DNA of 64,000 bases from Clostridia bacterium. GTDB taxonomy: Bacteria; Bacillota; Clostridia; Christensenellales; Aristaeellaceae. Below, piece by piece: positions 7,894-15,600 of this stretch (position 1 is its first letter; the number at the start of each line of letters is the position of its first letter). The DNA lies in assembly GCA_017501255.1 (NCBI GenBank), contig JAFVXE010000005.1, positions 62,001-126,000 of the forward strand, written 5' to 3'. The notes under the pieces were generated by a model. That model saw nothing but the letters and a program-made list of their open reading frames with translations. It did not search any database and was not told the origin of the DNA. The position numbers and the translations under genes are program-made.

Positions 7894-8725
7894 AATCGTT
7901 CTGCAAATGGATAATGTGACCATGCAGTTCGGCGGCGTTGTGGCCGTGGACAGCCTGAGCATGGATATCTACAAGGACGAGATCGTCGCCCTGATCGGCC
8001 CCAATGGTGCCGGTAAAACCACCGCCTTCAACGTTGCCACCGGCGTGTATGCCCCCACCAACGGCCGTGTTTTGCTCCGCGGCAAAATCATTGCTCAGGG
8101 CCACCCCACCGGCAAAATGAAGCATATGTATGCCGGTACCCACATCGGCGAATTTGGCAAACTGATCAGCCACACTCCCGATAAGATCTGCAAGATGGGC
8201 ATGGCCCGTACCTTCCAGAACATCCGCCTGTTCAAGAACATGACGGTTCTGGAAAACGTGCTGGTGGCCCGCCATATGCGCCTCAACGCCGGTTTCTTCC
8301 AGTCTGCGCTGAACCTGAACCTGCACGAGGAACGCCGCCTGCGCCGGGAGTGCTCCGACCTTTTGGATATGCTGGGCCTCGGTGATCTCATGTACGAAAA
8401 CGCCGCCTCCCTGCCCTACGGCAAGCAGCGCTATCTGGAAATCGCCCGTGCTCTAGCCACCGATCCCCGCATCCTGCTTCTGGACGAGCCCGCCGCCGGT
8501 ATGAACCCGCAGGAAACCGACGAGCTCAGCGGCTTCATCCGCAAGATCAAGGAAGATTTCAACCTGACCGTGTTCCTCATCGAGCACCACATGAACCTGG
8601 TCATGGACATCAGCGACCGCATCTACGTGCTGGACTTCGGTAAGCTGATCGCCGAGGGCACGCCCGAGGAAATCCAGAAGAATCCTGCGGTTATCGCCGC
8701 TTATCTGGGGGTGGAAGAAGAATGA
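7886..8725 (+). CDS. livG: Branched-chain amino acid ABC transporter ATPase LivG
   Basis: This 279-residue ATPase has Walker A GPNGAGKTT (residues 38-46), a signature region LPYGKQRYLEIARAL in place of the usual LSGGQ form, as is normal for LivG, Walker B ILLLDEPAAGMN and the switch His in FLIEHHMNLVM. An insertion between the Q-loop side and MARTFQNIRLF (GHPTGKMKHMYAGTHIGEFG) makes it slightly longer than typical LivG proteins. The start overlaps the livM stop and the livF start overlaps its own stop, so translation is coupled. Confidence 0.94.
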   Translation: MREIVLQMDNVTMQFGGVVAVDSLSMDIYKDEIVALIGPNGAGKTTAFNVATGVYAPTNGRVLLRGKIIAQGHPTGKMKHMYAGTHIGEFGKLISHTPDKICKMGMARTFQNIRLFKNMTVLENVLVARHMRLNAGFFQSALNLNLHEERRLRRECSDLLDMLGLGDLMYENAASLPYGKQRYLEIARALATDPRILLLDEPAAGMNPQETDELSGFIRKIKEDFNLTVFLIEHHMNLVMDISDRIYVLDFGKLIAEGTPEEIQKNPAVIAAYLGVEEE

Positions 8726-9441
8726 GTATGCTGGAAGTAAGAGATCTGGTCGTCAGCTACGGCGGCATTGAAGCCCTCAAAGGCATCTCCTTCGACGTGG
8801 AAGAGGGCAGCATCGTCACCCTGATCGGCGCCAACGGCGCCGGTAAGTCCACCACCCTGCGCTCCATCACCGGCATCGTGCCCATCCAGAGCGGTACCAT
8901 CACCTTTAACGGCGAGGATATCACCCGCATGGATACCCAGAAGATCGTTTCCAAGGGCATCGCGCTGGTGCCGGAAGGCCGCCGTGTGTTCGCCAACCTG
9001 ACCGTTCTGGAAAACCTGAAAATCGGTGCTTACCTGCGCAAGGATAAGGCTGATATTCAGAAGGACATCGAGTACATCTACACCCTGTTCCCCCGCCTGA
9101 AGGAACGCAACTGGCAGCTGGCCGGTACCCTCTCCGGCGGCGAGCAGCAGATGCTGGCCGTGGGCCGCGCCATGATGACCCGCCCCAAGCTGATCATGAT
9201 GGATGAGCCCAGCCTCGGTCTGGCTCCCTTGGTGGTCAAGGACATTTTCTCCATCATCAAGACCCTCAAGGAAACCGGCATCACCGTTCTGCTCATCGAA
9301 CAGAACGCCAACGCCGCCCTCCACGCTGCCGACATCGGCTACGTGATGGAAACCGGCAACATCACCCTCACCGGCACCGGCGAGGAACTGCTGGCCTCCA
9401 AGGATGTGCAGGAAGCCTATCTGGGCAAGAGCAACAAGTAA
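8722..9441 (+). CDS. livF: Branched-chain amino acid ABC transporter ATPase LivF
   Basis: This 239-residue protein is the second ATPase of the importer. It has Walker A GANGAGKST, the Q-loop region LVPEGRRVFANLTVLENL, the ABC signature LSGGEQQMLAVGRAMM, Walker B LIMMDEPSLGL and the H-loop region VLLIEQNANAAL. The PEGR and EQN motifs are typical of LivF rather than LivG. It overlaps livG by four bases (ATGA), giving equal production of the two ATPases, and it ends the operon just before a stack of hairpins. Confidence 0.95.
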   Translation: MSMLEVRDLVVSYGGIEALKGISFDVEEGSIVTLIGANGAGKSTTLRSITGIVPIQSGTITFNGEDITRMDTQKIVSKGIALVPEGRRVFANLTVLENLKIGAYLRKDKADIQKDIEYIYTLFPRLKERNWQLAGTLSGGEQQMLAVGRAMMTRPKLIMMDEPSLGLAPLVVKDIFSIIKTLKETGITVLLIEQNANAALHAADIGYVMETGNITLTGTGEELLASKDVQEAYLGKSNK

Positions 9442-9454
9442 TGGAAGGGAGACG

Positions 9455-9538
9455 GTGGGAGGCGCTGCCTCCCACGCCCACCGCCAAAGGGATGCAATCC
9501 CTTTGGAATCCCGCCTTCTGCGCCGCTTTACGGCGCAG
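9455..9538. repeat. Three-hairpin intergenic element, copy 1
   Basis: Three consecutive stems: GTGGGAGGC/GCCTCCCAC (9455-9475, loop GCT), CCAAAGGGAT/ATCCCTTTGG (9484-9506) and CTGCGCCG/CGGCGCAG (9518-9538, loop CTTTA), ending near GGGGTTTTGTTTT. A copy with the same order of a CCAAAGGG stem and a GCGGCG stem lies at 47179-47259. It sits directly after livF and may also terminate the liv transcript. Confidence 0.7.
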
Positions 9539-9584
9539 GGGGTGGGGTTTTGTTTTGAGGAATGGAATAAAGGAGAGGGTAGCT

Positions 9585-10301
9585 TTGAAAAAATGCCATC
9601 AAAAAAGTGAACTGACCTTTGCGATTCTTTGGATCGTGGCCTATGTGGTGCTGTTCAGCCTGGCGGACGGCCTGTCCGAAGCCACGGGAATCCCGAAATT
9701 GTACACCATGTTTGTCAGTTTGGTGATGGCGGCTGTATTGCTGGGCTTTATCTGCAAAAACGGACTGAAAACCTACTATGGCCTGTGCAAAATCAAAGGC
9801 AGCGGGAAGAGCTACCTGTACTTCCTGCCTTTGATCCTGATCTCCACCTGCAATCTGTGGAACGGAATCGCCCTGCCGGAGAATCTGCTGCAAATGCTGC
9901 CCTCTGCGGTTGTTTTGGCCATGGCCGGGCTTCTGGAAGAGCTGATTTTCCGTGGCCTTTTGTTCAAAGCCATGTGCCGGGATAACGAAAAAGCCGCCAT
10001 CATCGTTGGCAGCCTGACCTTTGGCATGGGGCACATCGTCAATCTGCTCAGTGGTGCGCCCTTGCTGGACACCCTTTTGCAGATCGCTTATGCTACTGCC
10101 ATCGGTTACCTGTTCATTGTCATTTTCCTCAAAAGCGGCAGCATTGTACCCTGCATCATTGCCCATTGCGTCATCAACGGCATGAGTGTGTTCGGCAGGG
10201 AGACCGGCCGCACTGCCGCAATCCTCACTGCGCTGGTGCTGATGGTTGTGCCGATAGGGTATGCGCTATGGCTGAGGAAAAATGGCAGGGAATCGGCATG
10301 A
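9585..10301 (+). CDS. CPBP (Abi/CAAX-like) intramembrane metalloprotease
   Basis: This polytopic membrane protein of about 238 residues has the CPBP glutamate motif LLEELIFRGLLF (EExxxR) followed by the two histidine motifs FGMGHIVN and IIAHCVINGM, which line the active site of Rce1/CAAX-type proteases. Bacterial members process or protect against peptides, or act in bacteriocin immunity; the substrate is unknown. I chose the TTG at 9585 because AGGAGAGG (9571-9578) lies 6 bases upstream. The frame is open back to 9441, but that part runs through the three-hairpin element and is not protein-like. Confidence 0.8.
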   Translation: MKKCHQKSELTFAILWIVAYVVLFSLADGLSEATGIPKLYTMFVSLVMAAVLLGFICKNGLKTYYGLCKIKGSGKSYLYFLPLILISTCNLWNGIALPENLLQMLPSAVVLAMAGLLEELIFRGLLFKAMCRDNEKAAIIVGSLTFGMGHIVNLLSGAPLLDTLLQIAYATAIGYLFIVIFLKSGSIVPCIIAHCVINGMSVFGRETGRTAAILTALVLMVVPIGYALWLRKNGRESA

Positions 10302-10321
10302 CGCTTTGAAATCCTTCCCTT

Positions 10322-10795
10322 TCAGTCTCTTGGATAAGCAACCTTTGCCAGATTCACCACCTGAATTTTCCCTTTTTCAGCCAATCGCCCGGCATATTCC
10401 ATCAGCTTTCTGGCATTGCTGCCAGGTTCCCAGGCATACCCAATCAAGTATGCAGAATGTTCTACTGCATACTGATTCGCCCGAATAATGGAGAGCCGCT
10501 TTGGTACAAATTCCTGCCCGGTGGGATAGAGAGAACCGTCTATCCCATCCGGCAGGTTTCTTTTCTTTTCACCGGGATAATAGGCCAGCAATTCAATCAA
10601 CGATAGTTCCGGGTGTTTTTGTTTCGCTTGCAAGACGGCTCTGACAGCCATTCTGTCAAAGGCGCCGCGACAGCCCACCAAGAACTCTGTAACGCCAAAA
10701 CATGAAATATGTTCCTCTACAGCAGCAACCAGCAGCGGATAGATTTCCTCAGGTGTATCCCTGTGACCAATGAAAAAGCAGCGATGTTCATTCAC
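10322..10795 (-). CDS. SLOG-domain protein (YpsA/DUF1273-like Rossmann fold)
   Basis: This protein of about 157 residues begins CFFIGHRDTPEE, the hallmark of DUF1273/SLOG proteins, followed by FLVGCRGAFDRMAVRAVL (a GxxxxxD nucleotide-site pattern), a YYPGEKKR strand turn, and VEHSAYLIGYAWEPGSNARK. SLOG domains bind nucleotides or nucleotide-derived messengers and occur in DprA, LOG lysine decarboxylase-like proteins and anti-phage signalling systems. GTG at 10795 with GGTGAG upstream fits the promoter better than TTG at 10807, which would lie inside the palindrome arm. It is divergent from an Xre regulator. Confidence 0.75.
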   Translation of the reverse strand: MNEHRCFFIGHRDTPEEIYPLLVAAVEEHISCFGVTEFLVGCRGAFDRMAVRAVLQAKQKHPELSLIELLAYYPGEKKRNLPDGIDGSLYPTGQEFVPKRLSIIRANQYAVEHSAYLIGYAWEPGSNARKLMEYAGRLAEKGKIQVVNLAKVAYPRD

Positions 10796-10805
10796 ATCTC
10801 TCACC

Positions 10806-10838
10806 AACCCTTTTGAGTTATTTTAACTCAAAAGGGTT
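10806..10838. promoter_or_regulatory. Perfect 33-bp palindrome between divergent SLOG and Xre genes
   Basis: AACCCTTTTGAGTTA (10806-10820), TTT, TAACTCAAAAGGGTT (10824-10838): 15-bp perfect arms. It covers the -10 of the SLOG promoter and is a strong operator candidate; as RNA it would also be a stable hairpin. Confidence 0.7.
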
Positions 10839-10849
10839 AATCTTTTCAA
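10820..10849 (-). promoter_or_regulatory. Promoter of the SLOG gene
   Basis: On the minus strand TTGAAA (10844-10849), an 18-bp spacer and TAAAAT (10820-10825). The -10 lies at the palindrome centre, so a protein bound there would block transcription. Confidence 0.5.
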
Positions 10850-10893
10850 TACACATTGGATATGCTTTTCGTAAAGAAAGGGAGGTGATACCC

Positions 10894-11136
10894 GTGCGTA
10901 TAGGTGAAGCCGTCAGAAGGAGAATTGCCGAGCTCTGCGACCAGCAAGATCTGACCATCAACAAACTCAGCAACATCAGCGGCGTCACCCAGTCCACAGT
11001 CAACAACATCATCAGCGGACGCAATCACAGCGCCACCATCTCCACCATCAAAAAGCTGTGCGATGGCTTCGGGATCACCATACAAGAATTTTTCGCATCG
11101 GATTTGTTTGCCGATCTGGAGCAGGAAGTGAAATAG
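10894..11136 (+). CDS. Xre/Cro-type helix-turn-helix regulator
   Basis: This 80-residue single-domain DNA-binding protein has the HTH in LTINKLSNISGVTQSTVNNI, followed by the ISGRNHSATISTIKKLC recognition-end and a short acidic tail, and no sensor domain. GTG at 10894 has GGGAGGTGAT 4-5 bases upstream; the frame is open 27 codons further, but those residues come from the divergent control region. It is divergent from the SLOG gene with the 33-bp palindrome between them, so it probably regulates that gene and possibly itself. Its terminator appears split by the cassette that follows. Confidence 0.85.
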   Translation: MRIGEAVRRRIAELCDQQDLTINKLSNISGVTQSTVNNIISGRNHSATISTIKKLCDGFGITIQEFFASDLFADLEQEVK

Positions 11137-11228
11137 CAAAACCGCCGGGAACATTGGCGGTGTCCGTAAAACAGTTAATTACGGCACTCGAAATAATGTC
11201 GAGTGCCGTTTAATTTTTGAAAGCAAAA

Positions 11229-11254
11229 TGAACCTTTCGATTCTGGCTCCCGTC
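11229..11254 (+). promoter_or_regulatory. ECF-type promoter upstream of the ECF sigma gene
   Basis: TGAACC (11229-11234), a 16-bp spacer and CGTC (11251-11254). This matches the GAAC...CGTC pattern used by ECF sigma factors and suggests that the factor transcribes its own gene. Confidence 0.55.
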
Positions 11255-11305
11255 TATATAAGTGAAACCGATTTTAATCACTCATAAACCAAAGGAGGTG
11301 AGGCT

Positions 11306-12577
11306 ATGGATGAATTTGAAAAGTTGTTGGAAGCAGAACGAGTATCTGTGGAACGTTTTGTGAGATTTCGTTTGAACTCAAAATCGGATGCAGACGATGT
11401 TTTACAAGAGGTTTTCCTTGCCTCTTGTCAAAAGTTCCCTCAATTAAGAAACAAGGACTCTTTTAAGGCATGGATTATTAGCATTGCAAGAAATAAATGT
11501 AATGACTATTTTCGCACGAAAGCAACGCAGTATGAAATCCCGATTGATGAAATTTCCGAAAGTGAATTGTCAGATGGCAGACATGGCGTTTCCATAGTTG
11601 CCACAGTAAGAGAAACTTTGAATTTACTTGGTGATAAAGACAAGCAAATTTTGTACCTTTATTTTTGGAAAGAGCTTCCGCAAGCCGAAATTGCCAAACA
11701 ACTGAACATTCCTGTTGGAACAGTAAAAAGCAGACTTCATACAGCAAAACAAAATTTCAAAACTAAATATCCATATAACTCCGAAGTATCGAAAGGAGAA
11801 ATCACTATGAAAAAGTTGCCCGAATTTATTCCCGAATACAAAATTGAAGCAAGTGCCAAAGTCCCCTTCTCTGTAAAGTGGGAAGAACTTATGGGATGGT
11901 TCTTGATCCCCAAGCTTGGCGAAAAAATGTCTTGGGGTATGTATGATATTCCTTCCCGCAAATGCAGCCATGTTTATGATATGCAAGTTACAGGCAAAGC
12001 CAAAGTTCACGGCATTGAGGGCGTGGAGCTTACCGCAAGAGAAGCTTCCTACTCAGATAAGAATGAGGTAATCAATCGCACTTTTGTAGCACAGCTGACA
12101 GATACACATTGTCGTTACCTTGCAACACTCCGAAATGATGGAGACGTTCGCAATTACATCACGTTCCTTGACGGCGATGAATTTATGCTGAACTGGGGAT
12201 TTGGAGAAGATAATTGCGGAAACGAAACGAACCTTTCCGTTAAAGGTGATATTCAGAGAGTTGGAAACTCTGTTACGAGCGCAAACAAAGATTTCCTTCT
12301 TGACATTGTTGGCAGATATACCGTTATCATCGGAGGTAAAAGTTATGACACTGTTTGCGTAATGGATATTGAAACCTATAACTGTGGTGTTGTTTCCGAG
12401 CAGTTCTTGGACAAAGATGGAAAGACGATTCTGTGGCGCAGATACAATCGTGATGATTGGGCTATTGACCGATACAAGAAGCCCTGGAGCGAACAGTTAC
12501 CTGAAAATGACAGGCTTATCGTAAATGGCACAACCTACGTTCATTGGTACGATTGCATTACAGATCATATTCTCTAA
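11306..12577 (+). CDS. ECF sigma factor fused to a large C-terminal domain
   Basis: Residues 1-155 are an ECF sigma factor: region 2 contains DADDVLQEVFLASCQ and FKAWIISIARNKCNDYFR; region 4 contains LPQAEIAKQLNIPVGTVKSR. Residues 168-423 form a second, apparently soluble domain (KKLPEFIPEYKIEASAKVPF, then many beta-like segments) with no known catalytic motif. Residue 168 is a Met preceded by AAAGGAG (11792-11798) at 8 bases, so the C-terminal domain could also be made alone. AAAGGAGGTG precedes the main start. Codon use is AT-rich, unlike the neighbours. The C-terminal domain may sense a signal or hold the sigma factor in check; this is inference. Confidence 0.85.
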   Translation: MDEFEKLLEAERVSVERFVRFRLNSKSDADDVLQEVFLASCQKFPQLRNKDSFKAWIISIARNKCNDYFRTKATQYEIPIDEISESELSDGRHGVSIVATVRETLNLLGDKDKQILYLYFWKELPQAEIAKQLNIPVGTVKSRLHTAKQNFKTKYPYNSEVSKGEITMKKLPEFIPEYKIEASAKVPFSVKWEELMGWFLIPKLGEKMSWGMYDIPSRKCSHVYDMQVTGKAKVHGIEGVELTAREASYSDKNEVINRTFVAQLTDTHCRYLATLRNDGDVRNYITFLDGDEFMLNWGFGEDNCGNETNLSVKGDIQRVGNSVTSANKDFLLDIVGRYTVIIGGKSYDTVCVMDIETYNCGVVSEQFLDKDGKTILWRRYNRDDWAIDRYKKPWSEQLPENDRLIVNGTTYVHWYDCITDHIL

Positions 12578-12652
12578 AACATTAACTCTTCTGTTTATTA
12601 ATGGCGCACTTCTATACAGGGACAATCCCTGCATATACGCTCTGTGAGACAG

Positions 12653-12687
12653 ACAGCCCGGACACTTGAAAGTCTGGGCTGTTTTTG
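12653..12687 (+). terminator. Terminator of the ECF sigma gene
   Basis: ACAGCCCGGAC (12653-12663) pairs with GTCTGGGCTGT (12672-12682, one G-U pair), followed by TTTT. It lies inside the cassette. Confidence 0.75.
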
Positions 12688-12823
12688 CGTCACTTCGTTC
12701 CGTACAAGGGGCACATTCTTGCGCCGCTATGCACGACTATCCTAAAAGAAAATCCCCGCAGGGGTTAATCATGCGGAGATTTAACTGTTTTACGGACACT
12801 GCCCTATTCCGGCGGTCTTTTTT

Positions 12824-13393
12824 CTACGCTTTTCCTTCTTCCCAATCGCTGCGCAACAGCCCAAAGATGGCGTAATCGCAATACACACTCACCATTTTGC
12901 CCTGACGCACCGTACCTTCCCGGATAAAGCCGCATTTCTCCAGCACCCGCAGGGAAGCCACGTTGCGTATATCGGCAGTGGCTTCCAGCCGCTGAAGTTC
13001 TGTTTCCGAAAAAACAAAATCCACTGCCCGCCGTAACGCTTCGGTAACGATCCCCTGCCGCCAGTACGCAGGATGCAGCCGGTAGCCCACCGATGCCATA
13101 CGCTGGTTTTGCACATCAAAAATCGCCAGCATACCAATTACTTTGCCGCTTTCCTTCCACACAATACCCCAGTTGAAATCCTGACTTGGCTTGCGCTTGA
13201 CCCATGGGCGGGCATCAATGAACAACAGCTCCGGGTCCCTTTCGCCCTTGCTGGCCTTGCGGCCCCAATAGGTATAGATTTCATCCAGTCCCAGCCATTC
13301 CTTCAGGTCGGGGGCATCCTCCGCTGTCAGAGGGCGCAGAGTGAGACGCTCTGTTTCCAGTGACGGCTTGTTCTGTTCATAATCTTTCAGCAT
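12824..13393 (-). CDS. GNAT acetyltransferase (RimJ/RimL-like)
   Basis: This 189-residue acetyltransferase starts LETERLTLRPLTAEDAPDLKEWL, the usual N-terminus of ribosomal-protein or small-molecule N-acetyltransferases of the RimJ/RimL group. The acetyl-CoA site is in IGYRLHPAYWRQGIVTEALR and the end carries ATADIRNVASLRVLEKCGF. The acceptor is unknown. Its 3' end lies within a few bases of the T-run of the terminator that the ECF cassette appears to split. It is probably cotranscribed with the DUF2441 gene, 20 bases upstream. Confidence 0.85.
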   Translation of the reverse strand: MLKDYEQNKPSLETERLTLRPLTAEDAPDLKEWLGLDEIYTYWGRKASKGERDPELLFIDARPWVKRKPSQDFNWGIVWKESGKVIGMLAIFDVQNQRMASVGYRLHPAYWRQGIVTEALRRAVDFVFSETELQRLEATADIRNVASLRVLEKCGFIREGTVRQGKMVSVYCDYAIFGLLRSDWEEGKA

Positions 13394-13413
13394 GATGTGT
13401 TTCTCTCCATGAG

Positions 13414-13956
13414 TCAGTCTTCCGCTTCGTGGATGATCTCCACCACTTCAATCCGTCCGTCCACGATGGTTTCCCAGATGGGTCTCTCCCCGTCCGGGTC
13501 CTCCCCCACCTGCCAGTAGCGCAGCGCCTTTCGCCGGTTCTCCGCTTCATTCAGGGTGCCGTCAAAGCACAGGTTGGCATTGCCGGTGAACACCCGCCCC
13601 TCCGCTTTCAGCCGGACGATTTGCAGCGTGGGTCTGCCCCACTCCTTGAACCACTGGAACCAGCAGCGGGCATTTTCCAGAGAGGTGGAGGTGTACAGGC
13701 TGTGCATCCGGGAGGGGTATTGGGGGAACTGTTCCCTGCGTACAGCTTCCATGGCCATCTCCCGGATGGCCACATCGGTGTGGTGGTCGATGGGCTGCCC
13801 GGTGAACCGTTCCGGATGGGCCAGCATTTCATCCACCAGCGGTTTCTTGTCCATCACCCGCTGATACACGCCCGTGGGAAAGTGGTCATCGATTTCAATC
13901 ACCTGTCCCAGTTCCATCCGTCTGCCGGTGACAACGTGAAACAGTTCTGTTGGCAT
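13414..13956 (-). CDS. DUF2441 family protein
   Basis: This 180-residue soluble protein begins ELFHVVTGRRMELGQVIEID and continues GVYQRVMDKKPLVDEM, both typical of DUF2441, a family related in fold to ADP-ribosyl-type or RES-like small domains in some classifications but with no demonstrated activity. Later conserved aromatic segments are SRMHSLYTSTSLENARCW and ENRRKALRYW. It has an AAAGGAGAAAACC ribosome binding site and probably forms a two-gene unit with the GNAT gene. A role in modifying or sensing a small molecule would be a guess. Confidence 0.75.
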   Translation of the reverse strand: MPTELFHVVTGRRMELGQVIEIDDHFPTGVYQRVMDKKPLVDEMLAHPERFTGQPIDHHTDVAIREMAMEAVRREQFPQYPSRMHSLYTSTSLENARCWFQWFKEWGRPTLQIVRLKAEGRVFTGNANLCFDGTLNEAENRRKALRYWQVGEDPDGERPIWETIVDGRIEVVEIIHEAED

Positions 13957-14053
13957 GGTTTTCTCCTTTCATCAACCAAAACAATCCGCATCAAAATACA
14001 GAAAGCTGTACTCCCACCGAAGCAGGCAGGTAGTGCAGCTTTCTATCGCTTTG

Positions 14054-15535
14054 TTACTTATGGTACAGCTTATGGGTTTGATACTTGGCATCGCAGGTCA
14101 GGTTCACTTTCAGGCGACGGAAAATGTTATCGTCCACCTGAGAGAGGATGACTGTGGAATGGGCTTCGCAGCCCGCCAGCTTGGGCAGCTGAGCCATGGC
14201 CAGCGCCGCCTTTTCATCGGTGGCAGCACTGATGGACAGGGCCACCAGCACCTCATCGCTGTGCAGGCGGGGGTTATGGTTGCCCAGATAGTCGCATTTC
14301 AGAGACTGGATAGGCTCAATGACCGTGGGGGAGATCAGCTTGACTTCATCATCCAGATTGCCCAGTGCTTTCAGGGCGTTCAGCACCACCGCAGCAGAGG
14401 GGCCCATCAGGTCGGAGGTTTTGCCGGTAACGATGCGTCCGTCCGGCAGCTCCACCGCCAAAGCGGGTTCTTCGGTCTCTTCGGCACGCTTGCGGGCAGC
14501 GCCCACCACAGGGCGCATATCGGAGGTCAGGCCGGTTTTCTGGATCACCCGTTGCAGCTTATCCACCTCATGCTGCTCTGCACGGCCCTGCACCAGCGCA
14601 CAGCGGGCGGCGTAGTAGCGGCGGATGATCTCCTGACAGGCGGCGGCACGGCAGACTTCATCATCATAGATGCACTTGCCCACCATGTTCACGCCCATAT
14701 CCGTGGGGGACTTATAGGGGGATTCGCCATAGATGCGCTCAAATACCGCCTTGAGCACAGGGAAGATCTCCACATCCCGGTTGTAGTTGACTGCCATCTC
14801 GCCATAGGCTTCCAGATGGTAGTTATCGATCATGTTGCTGTCTTCCAGATCGGCAGTGGCAGCCTCATAGGCAATATTCACCGGATGGTTCAGGGGCAGG
14901 TTCCAGATGGGAAAGGTTTCAAATTTGGCATAGCCCGCCTGCACACCCCGCTGATGCTCCTGATACAGCTGGCTCAGGCACACGGCCATTTTGCCGCTGC
15001 CGGGGCCGGGAGCGGTGACCAGCACCAGGGGACGGGTGGTCTCCACATATTCGTTATGACCGAAACCTTCATCGCTGACGATGGCTTCCACCTCATAGGG
15101 ATAGCCGTCGATGGGGAAATGACGGAACACCCGCACACCCAGGTTTTCCAGCCGCTGCTTGAACATGACTGCGGAGTGCTGATCCCGCCAGCGAGTCATC
15201 ACCACGCTGCCCACATACAGCCCGATATCCCGGAAAGCGTCGATCAGGCGCAGCACTTCCAGATCGTAGGTAATGCCCAGATCGCCACGCACCTTGCTTT
15301 TCTCAATATCATCCGCATTGATGGCGATCACCAGCTCCACCTGCTCCTTGAGCTGGAGCAGCATAAGCATCTTGCTGTCCGGACGGAAACCCGGCAGCAC
15401 ACGGGACGCATGATTATCGTCAAACAGCTTGCCGCCCAGTTCCAGATACAGCTTGCCGCCAAACTGAGCGATCCGCTGGCGGATATGCTCCGACTGCATG
15501 GTGGTATAACGATCGTGATCGAACCCGATGCGCAT
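14054..15535 (-). CDS. DUF1846 family protein
   Basis: This 493-residue soluble protein starts MRIGFDHDRYTTMQSEHI and contains the family segments GGKLFDDNHASRVLPGF, LVTAPGPGSGKMAVCLSQLY, a P-loop-like GxGSGK in the middle, and FPIWNLPLNHPVN. DUF1846 proteins are widespread in Firmicutes and Bacteroidetes; a P-loop next to a TIM-like fold suggests nucleotide binding, but no reaction is established. I chose ATG 15535 (GAAAGGGGAT upstream) over TTG 15556. It has its own promoter and no partner genes. Confidence 0.85.
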   Translation of the reverse strand: MRIGFDHDRYTTMQSEHIRQRIAQFGGKLYLELGGKLFDDNHASRVLPGFRPDSKMLMLLQLKEQVELVIAINADDIEKSKVRGDLGITYDLEVLRLIDAFRDIGLYVGSVVMTRWRDQHSAVMFKQRLENLGVRVFRHFPIDGYPYEVEAIVSDEGFGHNEYVETTRPLVLVTAPGPGSGKMAVCLSQLYQEHQRGVQAGYAKFETFPIWNLPLNHPVNIAYEAATADLEDSNMIDNYHLEAYGEMAVNYNRDVEIFPVLKAVFERIYGESPYKSPTDMGVNMVGKCIYDDEVCRAAACQEIIRRYYAARCALVQGRAEQHEVDKLQRVIQKTGLTSDMRPVVGAARKRAEETEEPALAVELPDGRIVTGKTSDLMGPSAAVVLNALKALGNLDDEVKLISPTVIEPIQSLKCDYLGNHNPRLHSDEVLVALSISAATDEKAALAMAQLPKLAGCEAHSTVILSQVDDNIFRRLKVNLTCDAKYQTHKLYHK

Positions 15536-15571
15536 GATGATGATCCCCTTTCGCAAACTCTCAACCGAATT

Positions 15572-15600
15572 ATCATAACACGCAAGCCGGGGGGAAACAA
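15572..15600 (-). promoter_or_regulatory. Promoter of the DUF1846 gene
   Basis: Minus strand TTGTTT (15595-15600), 17-bp spacer, TATGAT (15572-15577). Confidence 0.6.

Larger units (their letters stand above)
11156..12803. mobile_element. ECF-sigma cassette bounded by 23-bp terminal inverted repeats
   Basis: The left end GGCGGTGTCCGTAAAACAGT plus TAA (11156-11178) and the right end (12781-12803), read as its reverse complement, differ at one of 23 positions. A 10-bp-stem hairpin lies just inside the left end (11182-11211) and a smaller one inside the right end (about 12751-12782). The DNA between is AT-rich compared with both sides and carries only the ECF sigma gene; there is no transposase. 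The flanks ACCGCCGG (11141-11148) and CCGGCGGT plus T-run (12809-12823) would form one bidirectional terminator if the insert were removed. Confidence 0.65.
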
